Positions 25,868-33,650 of a DNA stretch of 64,000 nt are shown piece by piece. Position numbers and translations under genes: made by a program. Below the pieces are notes generated by a model that saw only the letters and a program-made list of their open reading frames with translations, was not told the DNA's origin and made no database searches. Position 1 is the stretch's first letter, and every line of letters starts with the position of its first letter. The DNA comes from Leisingera sp. S132 (GTDB lineage: Bacteria > Pseudomonadota > Alphaproteobacteria > Rhodobacterales > Rhodobacteraceae), in contig NZ_CP083556.1 of assembly GCF_025144465.1 (NCBI RefSeq), positions 91,272 to 155,271 of the forward strand, written 5' to 3'.

Positions 25868-26755
25868 ATGAAGAATCTGCCCCACCTGACATTCCTGCGC
25901 TCTTTTGAGGCGGCCGCGCGCTATCTTAGCTTTACCTCGGCAGCGGATGAGCTGAACTGCACCCAATCGGCGGTGTCAAACCACGTGCGCAGCCTGGAGG
26001 AGTTCATCGGCCGGCCGCTGTTCGTGCGCCATCCGCGGTCGCTGTCGCTGACCGATGTGGGCGAGGCCTATCTGCCTTCGGTCCGCCACGCCCTGCAGGA
26101 GATTGATTCCGCCACCCAGCTGTTGATCTCGCAAAGCCACAAGCGGGAGGTTGTGATCTCCTGCCCGGTCAGCCTGGCGGAGCGCTGGCTCTTGAAGGTG
26201 ATCGAGGGGTTTTCAGCGGCGCATCCGGATATCGACCTGACCATCCACAGCACGATCTGGGTCGATGTGGAGACCAACGTCTCGGACATTTCGATCACCA
26301 TCAACCACGTGGATGATGTGATGGGGCCGGCGGTCAAGCTGTGGGACGAAAAGCTGGCGCTGGTCTGTGCGCCCGGTTTCCAGGTTGCGGGCGAGGCCCT
26401 GACCCGGCCGGAACAGCTGGTGCAGGCGAAACTGATCCACATTCTGGGGCGGCCGGTCTACTGGGAGAAGATCGCCAAGCACTACGGGCTTACCGGCATT
26501 GAGCTGAAGGGGGGCTTGCAGACCAATTCCTCCAACATGGGGCTGGAATTTGCCGCCAATGGAATGGGCTGCGCGGTTCTGCCCAAATCACTGATCCGGT
26601 CCCATGTGGCAGACGGGCGGCTGGTGGAGCCGTTTGATTTCGACCTCGATTGCCCCTGGACCTATTTCGCCACCTTCAAGGACAAGGCGGCGACGCCTTC
26701 GGTCAAGCACTTCAAGAGCTGGCTGCTGAAGGCGGCAGCGGAGATGGAACTGTAG
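25868..26755 (+). CDS. LysR-family transcriptional regulator (GcvA-like)
   Basis: 295 aa. The N-terminal winged HTH reads LTFLRSFEAAARYLSFTSAA, then QSAVSNHVRSLEEFIGRPLF, of the GcvA/AmpR subgroup; the substrate-binding region follows from about residue 90. I use ATG 25868 rather than the TTG just before it. It is divergent from the MmgE/PrpD-MttB pair and, by the usual LysR layout, probably controls that pair in response to a pathway intermediate. Confidence 0.92.
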   Translation: MKNLPHLTFLRSFEAAARYLSFTSAADELNCTQSAVSNHVRSLEEFIGRPLFVRHPRSLSLTDVGEAYLPSVRHALQEIDSATQLLISQSHKREVVISCPVSLAERWLLKVIEGFSAAHPDIDLTIHSTIWVDVETNVSDISITINHVDDVMGPAVKLWDEKLALVCAPGFQVAGEALTRPEQLVQAKLIHILGRPVYWEKIAKHYGLTGIELKGGLQTNSSNMGLEFAANGMGCAVLPKSLIRSHVADGRLVEPFDFDLDCPWTYFATFKDKAATPSVKHFKSWLLKAAAEMEL

Positions 26756-26761
26756 GCCATC

Positions 26762-26799
26762 AGGGCTGCCTGCAGGCAGGATTGAATTCTGGCAGCCCT
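26762..26799 (+). terminator. Stem-loop after the LysR gene
   Basis: AGGGCTGCC (26762-26770) pairs perfectly with GGCAGCCCT (26791-26799) around a 20-base loop, starting seven bases after the LysR stop. Only a short TT follows, so it is a terminator or 3' stabiliser of moderate confidence. Confidence 0.4.
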
Positions 26800-26803
26800 T
26801 CGC

Positions 26804-26823
26804 GTATATACGGTTATATATAC
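26804..26823. promoter_or_regulatory. Palindromic operator of the toxin-antitoxin module
   Basis: GTATATA and TATATAC with a six-base spacer form a 20-base inverted repeat, 13 bases before the antitoxin start. It is strikingly AT-rich in a GC-rich region and probably overlaps the promoter. AbrB-type antitoxins commonly autoregulate through such repeats. Confidence 0.45.
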
Positions 26824-26836
26824 ATGAGGACTGCCA

Positions 26837-27061
26837 ATGATTGAGACCAAGATCAGGAAAGTCGGAAACTCCGCCGTCATCACCCTGACGACGGAGATGC
26901 TGACGATGCTGGACGCCAAGGAAGGCGACACATTGTTTGTGGTGCGCGGCGATGACGGCAGCCTGCGCGTGATGGCGCATGATCCCACGGTGGCGGAGGC
27001 GCTGGCCGCAGCTGAGATTGTGATGGACGAGAACCGCGATCTGCTTCAGGCGCTGGCGTGA
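26837..27061 (+). CDS. AbrB/MazE-type antitoxin of a Doc module
   Basis: 74 aa. The N-terminal 50 residues form a SpoVT/AbrB swapped-hairpin DNA-binding domain (TKIRKVGNSAVITLTTEML, then AKEGDTLFVV); the C-terminal tail (AEALAAAEIVMDENRDLLQA) is the presumed toxin-neutralising helix. Its TGA overlaps the toxin's GTG (GTGA), which couples translation. Probably autoregulatory through the palindrome upstream. Confidence 0.88.
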   Translation: MIETKIRKVGNSAVITLTTEMLTMLDAKEGDTLFVVRGDDGSLRVMAHDPTVAEALAAAEIVMDENRDLLQALA

Positions 27062-27444
27062 GCACATACATCTGGGTGCCGCTGGCAGCGGTGACAATCT
27101 TTCACGACCGGCAAATCTCGCGCCATGGCGGTGCAGCGGGGATGCGCGACAAGGCTCTGCTGGAGATGGGCTGCGCCCGGGCGATGAACCTGGCGGCCTA
27201 TTCCGATGCAGGCGTGGCGGAGGTTGCGGCGGCCTATGCTTTCGGCATCGCCAAGGCCCATGCCTTTGTCGATGGCAACAAGCGCACGGCCTTTGTGACC
27301 GCCGTGACCTTTCTGCGGCTCAATGGCTACCAGTTCCGCCCGGACCCGGTGGAGGGCGTGCGGATGATGGAGGACCTGGCCACGGGGGGCGTGGATGAGG
27401 CCGCATTTGCGGCATGGCTCACGGCGGGGATGGCGCCAATCTAA
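27058..27444 (+). CDS. doc: Doc/Fic-family toxin
   Basis: 128 aa from GTG 27058. The Fic/Doc catalytic motif is present as HAFVDGNKRTA near residue 71. In P1 Doc this motif phosphorylates EF-Tu; activity is blocked by the antitoxin tail. Length and helical content match type II death-on-curing toxins. It is coupled to the AbrB-type antitoxin. A chromosomal copy between metabolic genes may be a selfish or stabilising element. Confidence 0.9.
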   Translation: MSTYIWVPLAAVTIFHDRQISRHGGAAGMRDKALLEMGCARAMNLAAYSDAGVAEVAAAYAFGIAKAHAFVDGNKRTAFVTAVTFLRLNGYQFRPDPVEGVRMMEDLATGGVDEAAFAAWLTAGMAPI

Positions 27445-27501
27445 ACTTGCGCCTTACCTAGAAGCATCACGGTGAGCGTTCGCCCGGGCGGGAACGGAAC
27501 A

Positions 27502-27521
27502 CGCCCGCCGTGGGGCGGGCG
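27502..27521. repeat. CGCCCGCC/GGCGGGCG hairpin
   Basis: Perfect 8-bp arms CGCCCGCC and GGCGGGCG with loop GTGG, in the gap between the convergent toxin gene and the GcvT-fused oxidoreductase gene. Related hairpins occur at 30200-30219 and 50082-50105. It may be a small dispersed palindromic repeat that also acts as a transcript end. Confidence 0.45.
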
Positions 27522-27567
27522 GACGCATGCCCGCCGCTGACGCGACGGGCCAACTGCTCATTCCTGA

Positions 27568-29985
27568 TCAGGCCCGCAGCCGCGCGCCTGCGGGGTCAAA
27601 GGCGGCGGCTTCCAGGATGCGTGCCTTGTGCGGCTTGCCGAGGATAAAGACCTCAACCTCATCTCCTGGCTTGGCAACGGCCGGGTTGGCGTACCCCAGC
27701 GCCAGCGATTTGCCGACCGAGTATCCATAAGCGCCTGAGGTGACACGGCCCACCGGTTTGCCGTCCGGAGTAAAGACCGGCTCGCCGCCCGAGGCGTCGG
27801 CATCGTTCACCGCGTCGATTTCGAAGGCCGAGAGCATTTCGCGCGGGGCGTTGTCCTTGACCTTCAGATAGGCGTCCTTGTTGAGGAAGTCCTTGTCCAG
27901 CTTGATGAGACCGGCCAGGCCAACCTCCTGCGGCCAGTATTCCTGGCTGTATTCGCGGCCCCAGGAGCCGTAGCCCTTTTCGATCCGCAAGCTCCCCAGC
28001 GCGCGGCCGCCGACCGGGCCGCCATCGAACTCTGCCGCTGCGGCCAGCAAAGCGGAGTACAGCTTGACCTGGTCGTCCTCGGCGCAGTGCAGTTCCCAGC
28101 CCAGATCGCCGGTGAAGGAGACGCGGATTGCCAGGCATTCCACACCCGCCACGTCGATGGTGCGGGAGCGCATGAAGCGGAAGGCTTCGTTCGACAGATC
28201 CGCATTGGTCAGCCGCTGCAGCATGTCGCGCGACTTGGGACCGGCCACGTTGAAGCCCGCAATGCGGTTGGTGGCGACCTCGAAGGTGGTGCCTTCGGGC
28301 AGCTCAACCATGTTGAAGAAGCGCTGGTGATAGCGTTCGGCCATGCCGGAGCCGACCATCATGTATTCGTCGTCCGCAACTTTGGTGATGGTGAAGTCGC
28401 CGGCCACGCCGCCGCGGACCGAAATCAGCGGGGTGAGGCAGGAACGGCCAATCTCCGTGGGCACCTTGTTAGCGACCAGCTTGTCGAGCCACTCAAACGC
28501 GCCCGGGCCTTTGATCACGTAGTTGGCGAAGTTCGAGATGTCGATCACGCCCACGTTTTCGCGCAGCATGTTCACTTCGCGGCCCACCGGCTCCCACCAG
28601 TTCTGGCGGGTGAAGCTGTTGGTGTCGGCGGTGCCAGGCGTGCCGGAGAACCACAGGGGGTGCTCCCAGCCGCAGTTGAGGCCGAATACGCAACCCATTT
28701 CCTTTTGCATCTCATAGGCAGGGCGCACCCGGGCCGGGCGGCCGGCGCTGCGTTCCTCGTTCGGGAAGTGGATGGCGAAGCGGTGGGCGTACTGATCCTG
28801 GACGCGGGCCTTGGTGAATTTCTTGTCGGCCCAGTCGCCAAAGCGCGCCAGATCCCAGGCGAACATGTCGTACTGCGGCTCGCCCTCGATCATCCACTGC
28901 GCCGCCAGCAGGCCCAGGCCGCCGGATTGCGAGAAGCCGGGGATGATGCCGGTGCAGCAGAAGTAGTTTTTCAGCTCCGGCACCGGGCCCCAGATGGCGT
29001 TGGAATCCGGCGACCAGATCATCGGGCCGTTGATCACCCGCTTGACGCCGGCGGTTTCGGCGCAGGGAACACGCTCGGTGGCGCGGATCACGTTTTCCAT
29101 GATCCGGTCCAGATCGTCGGGAAACAGTTCGTGGGCAAAGTCCAGCGGGGTGCCCTCTTCGGCCCAGAAGCGCATGTCCTTTTCATAGGCGCCGATCAGG
29201 AAGCCGTTGCCTTCCTGGCGGAAATAGTATTCGCCGTCGCGGTCGGCGATCGAGGGCAGGCGGCGGCCCAGATTGGCGACCTCGTCAATGCTTTCAGTGA
29301 CGAAATACTGGTGCTCGGTTGGCTGCAAGGGCAGGGTGAGGCCCGCCATCGCGGCGACTTCGCGGCCCCAGAGGCCGCCTGCGTTCACCACCCATTGGGT
29401 ATGAATGTCGCCCTTTTCGGTCTTCACGATCCAGCTGCCGTCGGGCTGCTGTTCGGTGCCGATCACCGGGCAGAAGCGTTCGATCTGGGCGCCCATGGCG
29501 CGGGCGCCGGCGGCATAGGCCATGGTCACGCCCGAGGGGTCGACGTTGCCGCCGTCGGGTTCGAACATGATGCAGCGGATGTCGTCGAACTGCGCCAGCG
29601 GGTGCAGTTCCTTGGCCTGCTCGCGGCTGACCTCGTGGAAGTTCAGGCCGTAGTATTTCGCCTTGGCCTCCTGCAGGCGCAGCTGATGCTCGCGCTCTTC
29701 GGTCTTGGCAAGGTACAGGGATCCCGGTTGGAAAACGCCGCAGCCCTGGCCGGTTTCCTTCTCCAGCTCCTTGTACAAGTTCATCGTGTAGTGCTGGATG
29801 CGGGTCACGTTGTTGTTGTCGTGCAGCCCGTGGATGTTGGCCGCCGCATGCCAGGTGGAGCCAGCGGTCAGTTCATCGCGTTCCAGCAGAACCACGTCTT
29901 TCCAGCCGAGTTTCGCCAGGTGGTAGAGGATCGAGCAGCCGACCAGCCCGCCGCCGATGACAACTGCCTGTGCATGGGTTTTCAT
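27568..29985 (-). CDS. FAD-dependent N-demethylase with GcvT domain (dimethylglycine/sarcosine dehydrogenase type)
   Basis: 805 aa. The N-terminal DAO domain (about 1-400) opens with the FAD motif VVIGGGLVGCSILYHLAKLG and ERDELTAGSTWHAAAN, in which His is the usual site of covalent FAD in dimethylglycine dehydrogenase. The C-terminal half (about 430-800) is a GcvT/aminomethyltransferase domain that captures formaldehyde on tetrahydrofolate (GWELHCAEDDQVKLYSALL; ALGSLRIEKGYGSWGREYSQ). It oxidatively demethylates a secondary or tertiary N-methyl amino acid such as dimethylglycine or sarcosine; the substrate is not fixed by sequence. It is not in tight linkage with other genes; GC-rich hairpins lie on both sides. 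Confidence 0.88.
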   Translation of the reverse strand: MKTHAQAVVIGGGLVGCSILYHLAKLGWKDVVLLERDELTAGSTWHAAANIHGLHDNNNVTRIQHYTMNLYKELEKETGQGCGVFQPGSLYLAKTEEREHQLRLQEAKAKYYGLNFHEVSREQAKELHPLAQFDDIRCIMFEPDGGNVDPSGVTMAYAAGARAMGAQIERFCPVIGTEQQPDGSWIVKTEKGDIHTQWVVNAGGLWGREVAAMAGLTLPLQPTEHQYFVTESIDEVANLGRRLPSIADRDGEYYFRQEGNGFLIGAYEKDMRFWAEEGTPLDFAHELFPDDLDRIMENVIRATERVPCAETAGVKRVINGPMIWSPDSNAIWGPVPELKNYFCCTGIIPGFSQSGGLGLLAAQWMIEGEPQYDMFAWDLARFGDWADKKFTKARVQDQYAHRFAIHFPNEERSAGRPARVRPAYEMQKEMGCVFGLNCGWEHPLWFSGTPGTADTNSFTRQNWWEPVGREVNMLRENVGVIDISNFANYVIKGPGAFEWLDKLVANKVPTEIGRSCLTPLISVRGGVAGDFTITKVADDEYMMVGSGMAERYHQRFFNMVELPEGTTFEVATNRIAGFNVAGPKSRDMLQRLTNADLSNEAFRFMRSRTIDVAGVECLAIRVSFTGDLGWELHCAEDDQVKLYSALLAAAAEFDGGPVGGRALGSLRIEKGYGSWGREYSQEYWPQEVGLAGLIKLDKDFLNKDAYLKVKDNAPREMLSAFEIDAVNDADASGGEPVFTPDGKPVGRVTSGAYGYSVGKSLALGYANPAVAKPGDEVEVFILGKPHKARILEAAAFDPAGARLRA

Positions 29986-30165
29986 GCGTCATGTTCCCTT
30001 GCCTGCGTGCCTGAAACAGCGCGCCCTGCAGGCCGGGGCGGGCCGCCAAATCCTTCCGGGCGACCCTAGCGGCGGCGGGGCTGGATGACCCGTGAAGAAT
30101 TCAGACCCAATGGCCCCGGATTTGTTGGGTCATCGGAGGGCGGCTGGGACGCTCTTCTGTCAAAT

Positions 30166-30195
30166 GCACTGCCTGGCCGATAGGCCGGGCAGTGC
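30166..30195 (-). terminator. 13-bp hairpin after the class V aminotransferase-like gene
   Basis: Arms 30166-30178 and 30183-30195 pair along 13 positions (GCACTGCC...GGCAGTGC with one T-G pair inside) around the loop GATA. It sits downstream of the aminotransferase-like gene on the minus strand. A weak T-rich stretch (CATTTGACA) follows on that strand, so it is a probable transcript end. Confidence 0.45.
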
Positions 30196-30199
30196 CCGA

Positions 30200-30219
30200 C
30201 CCGCCGCCCACGGGGCGGG
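30200..30219. repeat. CCCGCC/GGCGGG hairpin, second member
   Basis: CCCGCC and GGCGGG flank an eight-base loop; the alternative pairing CCGCCC-ACG-GGGCGG is also possible. It adjoins the 13-bp hairpin. Related to 27502-27521 and 50082-50105. Confidence 0.35.
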
Positions 30220-30287
30220 CGCTTCGCTTCCACCCCGCCGGGCCGGTCGCTGCCCTCAGCATAAACTTGCTGCCGGATTGAGAGACG

Positions 30288-31541
30288 TCAGCCCGTGATC
30301 TCTTTCATTACGCCCAGAAACTTCGCCACTTCGCCCACGCTGTTGTAGTGGCACATGGACACGCGCACGCAAGCCTCCATGCCAAGCGGGGCCAGGATGT
30401 TGCCGGAATAGTGGTCCGCCTTGCGCAGATGGGTGCGGATGCCCTGGTCATTCAGTCGTTCGACCACTTCCACTGACGGCACGCCGTCAACGGTCAGCGA
30501 GACCAGCCCCTCGCGTGCCGGGTTGTCCGGACCGCCCAGGATGGTGACGCCTTCCATCTCTGCCAGGCCCGGCAGATTGCCGGTGCCGCGGATCATCGCG
30601 TCGGTCAGTGTTTTTTCATGGGCATGGATTGCCTCGCCCGCGGCCACGATTTTCGCGCGCCGGTCGGTGGCATCGCTCACCTCGCCGCCAAGCCATTCGA
30701 GGTAATCAGCCACATCCGACAGCGTCGCATAGCTGCCGGTGTCGCGGGTGCCCATTTCCCAGTTGTCCGCAGGCCCGTCAATCAGCGCGTTATGCGGCAG
30801 GGCGGTCAGCCGGTCCGAGATCCAGGCGAGGCCATAGCCATGGCGCGAGAACATCTTGTAGGGCGAAATCACATAGCCATCCACGCCATAGGCGGTCAGA
30901 TCAATGCGCCCGTGGGCGGCGTGCTGGATGCCGTCAACGATAATGAAGCAGTCCGGCGCGGTTTCGCGGATAGCAGCGGCGCAGGCGGCCACATCCACGC
31001 CCATTCCGGTGACAGGAGAAGTGTGCACGATGGTTGCCACAACCGTGTCCGGTGTGACCGCTTGGGCATAGGCCTCAGCGGCGATGGTGCCGCTGGCGTC
31101 GTCATGCGGGATCAGCACATGGGTCTGCCGCGCCACCCCGGCCCAGCGGGCACAGGCGGAGCGCGTCGCCGGGTGTTCCAGGGTTGAGCCCAGCACGGTG
31201 CCGCCCTCTGCAGTGCCGAGGCAGGCGTTCATGATCAGGCGGAACAGCAGCTCTGTGCCGCTTTCGCCCGCGAAAAACTGGCCGCCGGGCGCGTTCATCA
31301 TCACCCGCATGTCGTCCTTGGCCTTGCTGATCACCCGCACCAGTTCCTGGCTGCCGGGGTTGTCGCGGCCCTGGTTGTCGGGAACCGCGGCATAGCGGGC
31401 CGAGGTCTCCACCACCGAATTGAGCGTCAGCGCGCCGCCTGCGTTTTCAAAGAAGATACGGGCGCCTTGTTCGGGGCAGTTGTCCACCTGGGCAAAACGG
31501 GCGCGGATCTGGTCCAGCAGGGCGTCGGAGATATGGGGCAT
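30288..31541 (-). CDS. Class V aminotransferase / cysteine-desulfurase-like PLP enzyme
   Basis: 417 aa from ATG 31541; a longer frame exists but the family starts here (MPHISDALLDQIRARF, then FFENAGGALT). The PLP lysine is in ISPYKMFSRHGYGLAW; VDGIQHAAHGRIDL carries the pyridine-binding Asp and stacking His; TLEHPATRSA lies in the substrate loop. It belongs to the cysteine-desulfurase-like group of uncertain activity, which includes lyases and epimerases. It lies downstream of the TAXI-oxidase-racemase operon but a terminator (31605-31653) intervenes, so it probably has its own promoter. Confidence 0.85.
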   Translation of the reverse strand: MPHISDALLDQIRARFAQVDNCPEQGARIFFENAGGALTLNSVVETSARYAAVPDNQGRDNPGSQELVRVISKAKDDMRVMMNAPGGQFFAGESGTELLFRLIMNACLGTAEGGTVLGSTLEHPATRSACARWAGVARQTHVLIPHDDASGTIAAEAYAQAVTPDTVVATIVHTSPVTGMGVDVAACAAAIRETAPDCFIIVDGIQHAAHGRIDLTAYGVDGYVISPYKMFSRHGYGLAWISDRLTALPHNALIDGPADNWEMGTRDTGSYATLSDVADYLEWLGGEVSDATDRRAKIVAAGEAIHAHEKTLTDAMIRGTGNLPGLAEMEGVTILGGPDNPAREGLVSLTVDGVPSVEVVERLNDQGIRTHLRKADHYSGNILAPLGMEACVRVSMCHYNSVGEVAKFLGVMKEITG

Positions 31542-31604
31542 GGCACATCCAGCAGCAAAGGTTTGTTCTGCGCCACAGTAGGGGGATTGCCCTGCCGAGA
31601 GATA

Positions 31605-31653
31605 CAAAAATATCCGGGGCTGAGGGCTGGAATTCTCTGTGCCTGCCCTCAGC
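31605..31653 (-). terminator. Terminator of the TAXI-TRAP/oxidase/racemase operon
   Basis: On the minus strand, directly after the racemase stop: GCTGAGGGC (arm 31653-31645), a 17-base loop, GCCCTCAGC (31627-31619), then CCCCGGATATTTTTG. The tail repeats the one at 22687-22700. Confidence 0.55.
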
Positions 31654-31659
31654 GTATTT

Positions 31660-32388
31660 TCAGGTGATGAACCCTCGGAAAGGGGCGCGCAGTACTGCCC
31701 GGTGCACCATCTCAGACAGCGTGATGATGTCGAAGACGGGCCGGTTCAGCGCCGCTTGCAGGGCGCGGGCATAGGGCGGCAGGTCGGTGCATTCCAGCAC
31801 GATCGGGCCGATCTCCGGATTGCGCGCGATCATGCCACGGGCGGCGGCCAGCAGTTCGGCCTCAACCTTGGCCAGATCCATTGCGGTGCGTTCATTGCGC
31901 AGGATCACGGCAGAGAATTCTTCTGCGTCATCCAGACCTTGCACAACAACGGGCGTGTTTTCTGCACCGACGCCGCGCAGATGCGCCTCTGTCAGGCTGG
32001 CGGCAGAGGCGGTGATCACCCCGACGGTGCGGCCGGTCATCTGATGCGCCAGCGGCACCTGGATCAGCGAGGAGACAAACACCGGCACATTCACCGCGGC
32101 TGCAATCTCCTTCTGGAAAATCGCCAGGAACCCGCAGGAGCCGGTAATGGCCCGAACGCCCTTGGCCTCCAGCCGCCGGGCGGCCTCGATCAGCCGGTCC
32201 TTCATTTCGCCGGTCGGGTTGGCCAGCAGTTTCGGCACGGTGATCCCGTCCAGCATTTCATACAGCGTGGTGAAGGGCAGGCTGGAAGGGTTCTTGATAT
32301 GGCCGGGCGGCTTGGGGAAGTAGCTTTCCAGCGCCAGCACGCCGATGGAGACGCCGCAGATATTCTGGCCGCCGGGGTGGATGGTCAT
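31660..32388 (-). CDS. Aspartate/glutamate racemase family protein
   Basis: 242 aa with both active-site Cys of the Asp/Glu racemase superfamily: ITGSCGFLAIFQ near residue 84 and VLECTDLPPYA near 197. It resembles the Asp/Glu/hydantoin racemase branch. Start overlaps the stop of the upstream oxidoreductase (ATGA), so the two are coupled. With a D-amino-acid-dehydrogenase-like oxidase and an importer in the same operon, racemisation of an imported amino acid before oxidation is the likely role. Confidence 0.85.
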   Translation of the reverse strand: MTIHPGGQNICGVSIGVLALESYFPKPPGHIKNPSSLPFTTLYEMLDGITVPKLLANPTGEMKDRLIEAARRLEAKGVRAITGSCGFLAIFQKEIAAAVNVPVFVSSLIQVPLAHQMTGRTVGVITASAASLTEAHLRGVGAENTPVVVQGLDDAEEFSAVILRNERTAMDLAKVEAELLAAARGMIARNPEIGPIVLECTDLPPYARALQAALNRPVFDIITLSEMVHRAVLRAPFRGFIT

Positions 32389-33650
32389 GCCTTGATCCTT
32401 TCGTAGCGCCGTGTGCGGAACGGCGACAGGTCTTCGTTCACGGCTGTTCCGCTGACGACATCCGCCACCAGCCGCCCGGTTTTCGGGGCCATCATCAGCC
32501 CGTAATGGCTGTGGCCGAAGGCCGCGATCAGGTCCGGGAAGCCTTCAACCTCGCCAATGCAGGGCAGGCTGTCGGGCAGGCTGGGGCGCTGGCCGGACCA
32601 GGTTTCCATGTCATCGGCGCTGAGGTCCGGCAGCAGCGCCTTGGCAAGCTCCGCCAGCCCGTCCAGCCGTTTCCGGTTCAGGGGCTGGTCGAGGCCTGCA
32701 AACTCGGCGGTGCCGGCCACCCGCAGCCCTTCCTCCATCGAGGAGGCCACGAATTTCATGTCCATATCCATGATCGAGTTGTTCAGCGCGACGCCAGGGT
32801 TCTGAAACGACACGTGGTAACCGCGTTCGGATTCCATCGGGATTTTGATCCCCAGCGGCTTCAGCAGCTCACCGGACCAGACGCCCATCGCCAGCACCAG
32901 CTTGGGTGTCCAGTCCTGGCCCGCATCGGTGGTATATATCCAGCCGCCGGTCCCGGACGGCAGGATGCCCCGCACGGCCCTGGTCTGAAGCTCGCCGCCC
33001 ATGGATTGAAATTTCTCTGCCAGCACCGCGCCGATCCGGCCGGGAGAAAGCGCCCGGGCCTGGCCCTTGATCAGGATTGCAGCCTGAAACTCCGTCGTCA
33101 GCGCCGGCTCAAGGTCCCGCAGCTCGGCGGCACCGATCCGCTCCATGTCAGCGCCCTGAGCCGCCCGCAGCCGGTTGCCGAGACTGTTCAGATCAGCCTC
33201 TTCCGGGTTGCGCGAGGCATGGACGTAATAGCTGTCCTTGACGAGAGATTCGTGGCCGGTGCCCGCCAGATGCAGCCGGAACCCTTCGACGCAGTTGCGG
33301 CAGAGGAAGCCCATGGCGTCAGAAATCCGGTGAACCCGCTCCTCGCGCCCTTCAGCCAGAAACCGCAGGCCCCAAGGGGCGACCCTGGGCAGGTAGCCGG
33401 GCTTGACCGTGACAGGCCCCAGCGGATCCAGCAGCCAGCCGGGCACTTTCCTCCACAGGCCCGGCATCGACTGCGGCACCACCGACCAGGGGGAGATGAT
33501 GCCGGCATTGCCATATGAAGTTGCCTGGCCCGGCGCATCCCGGTCGATGAGCCGGACCTTGAGGCCCCGCTCAGCCAGCGAGAGGGCCGAGCAGATGCCG
33601 ACGATCCCGGCCCCCAGGACCGTCACATCGGGGGGGGCTGATGTGCTCAT
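32385..33650 (-). CDS. FAD-dependent amino-acid oxidoreductase (DadA-like)
   Basis: 421 aa, DAO superfamily. Rossmann motif VLGAGIVGICSALSLAERG near the N-terminus, DRDAPGQATSYGNAGIISP typical of D-amino-acid dehydrogenase, and the closing GHSHYGLMMAPKTGRLVAD. It would oxidise a D- or N-substituted amino acid to the keto acid, passing electrons to the respiratory chain. ATGA overlaps with both the TRAP permease gene upstream and the racemase gene downstream place it in one operon. Confidence 0.88.
   Translation of the reverse strand: MSTSAPPDVTVLGAGIVGICSALSLAERGLKVRLIDRDAPGQATSYGNAGIISPWSVVPQSMPGLWRKVPGWLLDPLGPVTVKPGYLPRVAPWGLRFLAEGREERVHRISDAMGFLCRNCVEGFRLHLAGTGHESLVKDSYYVHASRNPEEADLNSLGNRLRAAQGADMERIGAAELRDLEPALTTEFQAAILIKGQARALSPGRIGAVLAEKFQSMGGELQTRAVRGILPSGTGGWIYTTDAGQDWTPKLVLAMGVWSGELLKPLGIKIPMESERGYHVSFQNPGVALNNSIMDMDMKFVASSMEEGLRVAGTAEFAGLDQPLNRKRLDGLAELAKALLPDLSADDMETWSGQRPSLPDSLPCIGEVEGFPDLIAAFGHSHYGLMMAPKTGRLVADVVSGTAVNEDLSPFRTRRYERIKA

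Larger units (their letters stand above)
29986..30287. other. Gene-free GC-rich gap holding two hairpins
   Basis: 302 bases between the GcvT-fused oxidoreductase and the class V aminotransferase-like gene. Besides the hairpins at 30166-30195 and 30200-30219 I see no gene. A 68-codon frame (30092-30298) has the composition of random GC-rich sequence and no RBS. The promoter of the oxidoreductase must lie within about the first 150 bases. Confidence 0.5.

Noticed and set aside
28087..30069. A 660-codon frame antisense to the GcvT-fused oxidoreductase
   Set aside because: Composition is His/Ala/Gly-rich with no motif and no start signal; the opposite strand has an unmistakable FAD-GcvT protein.
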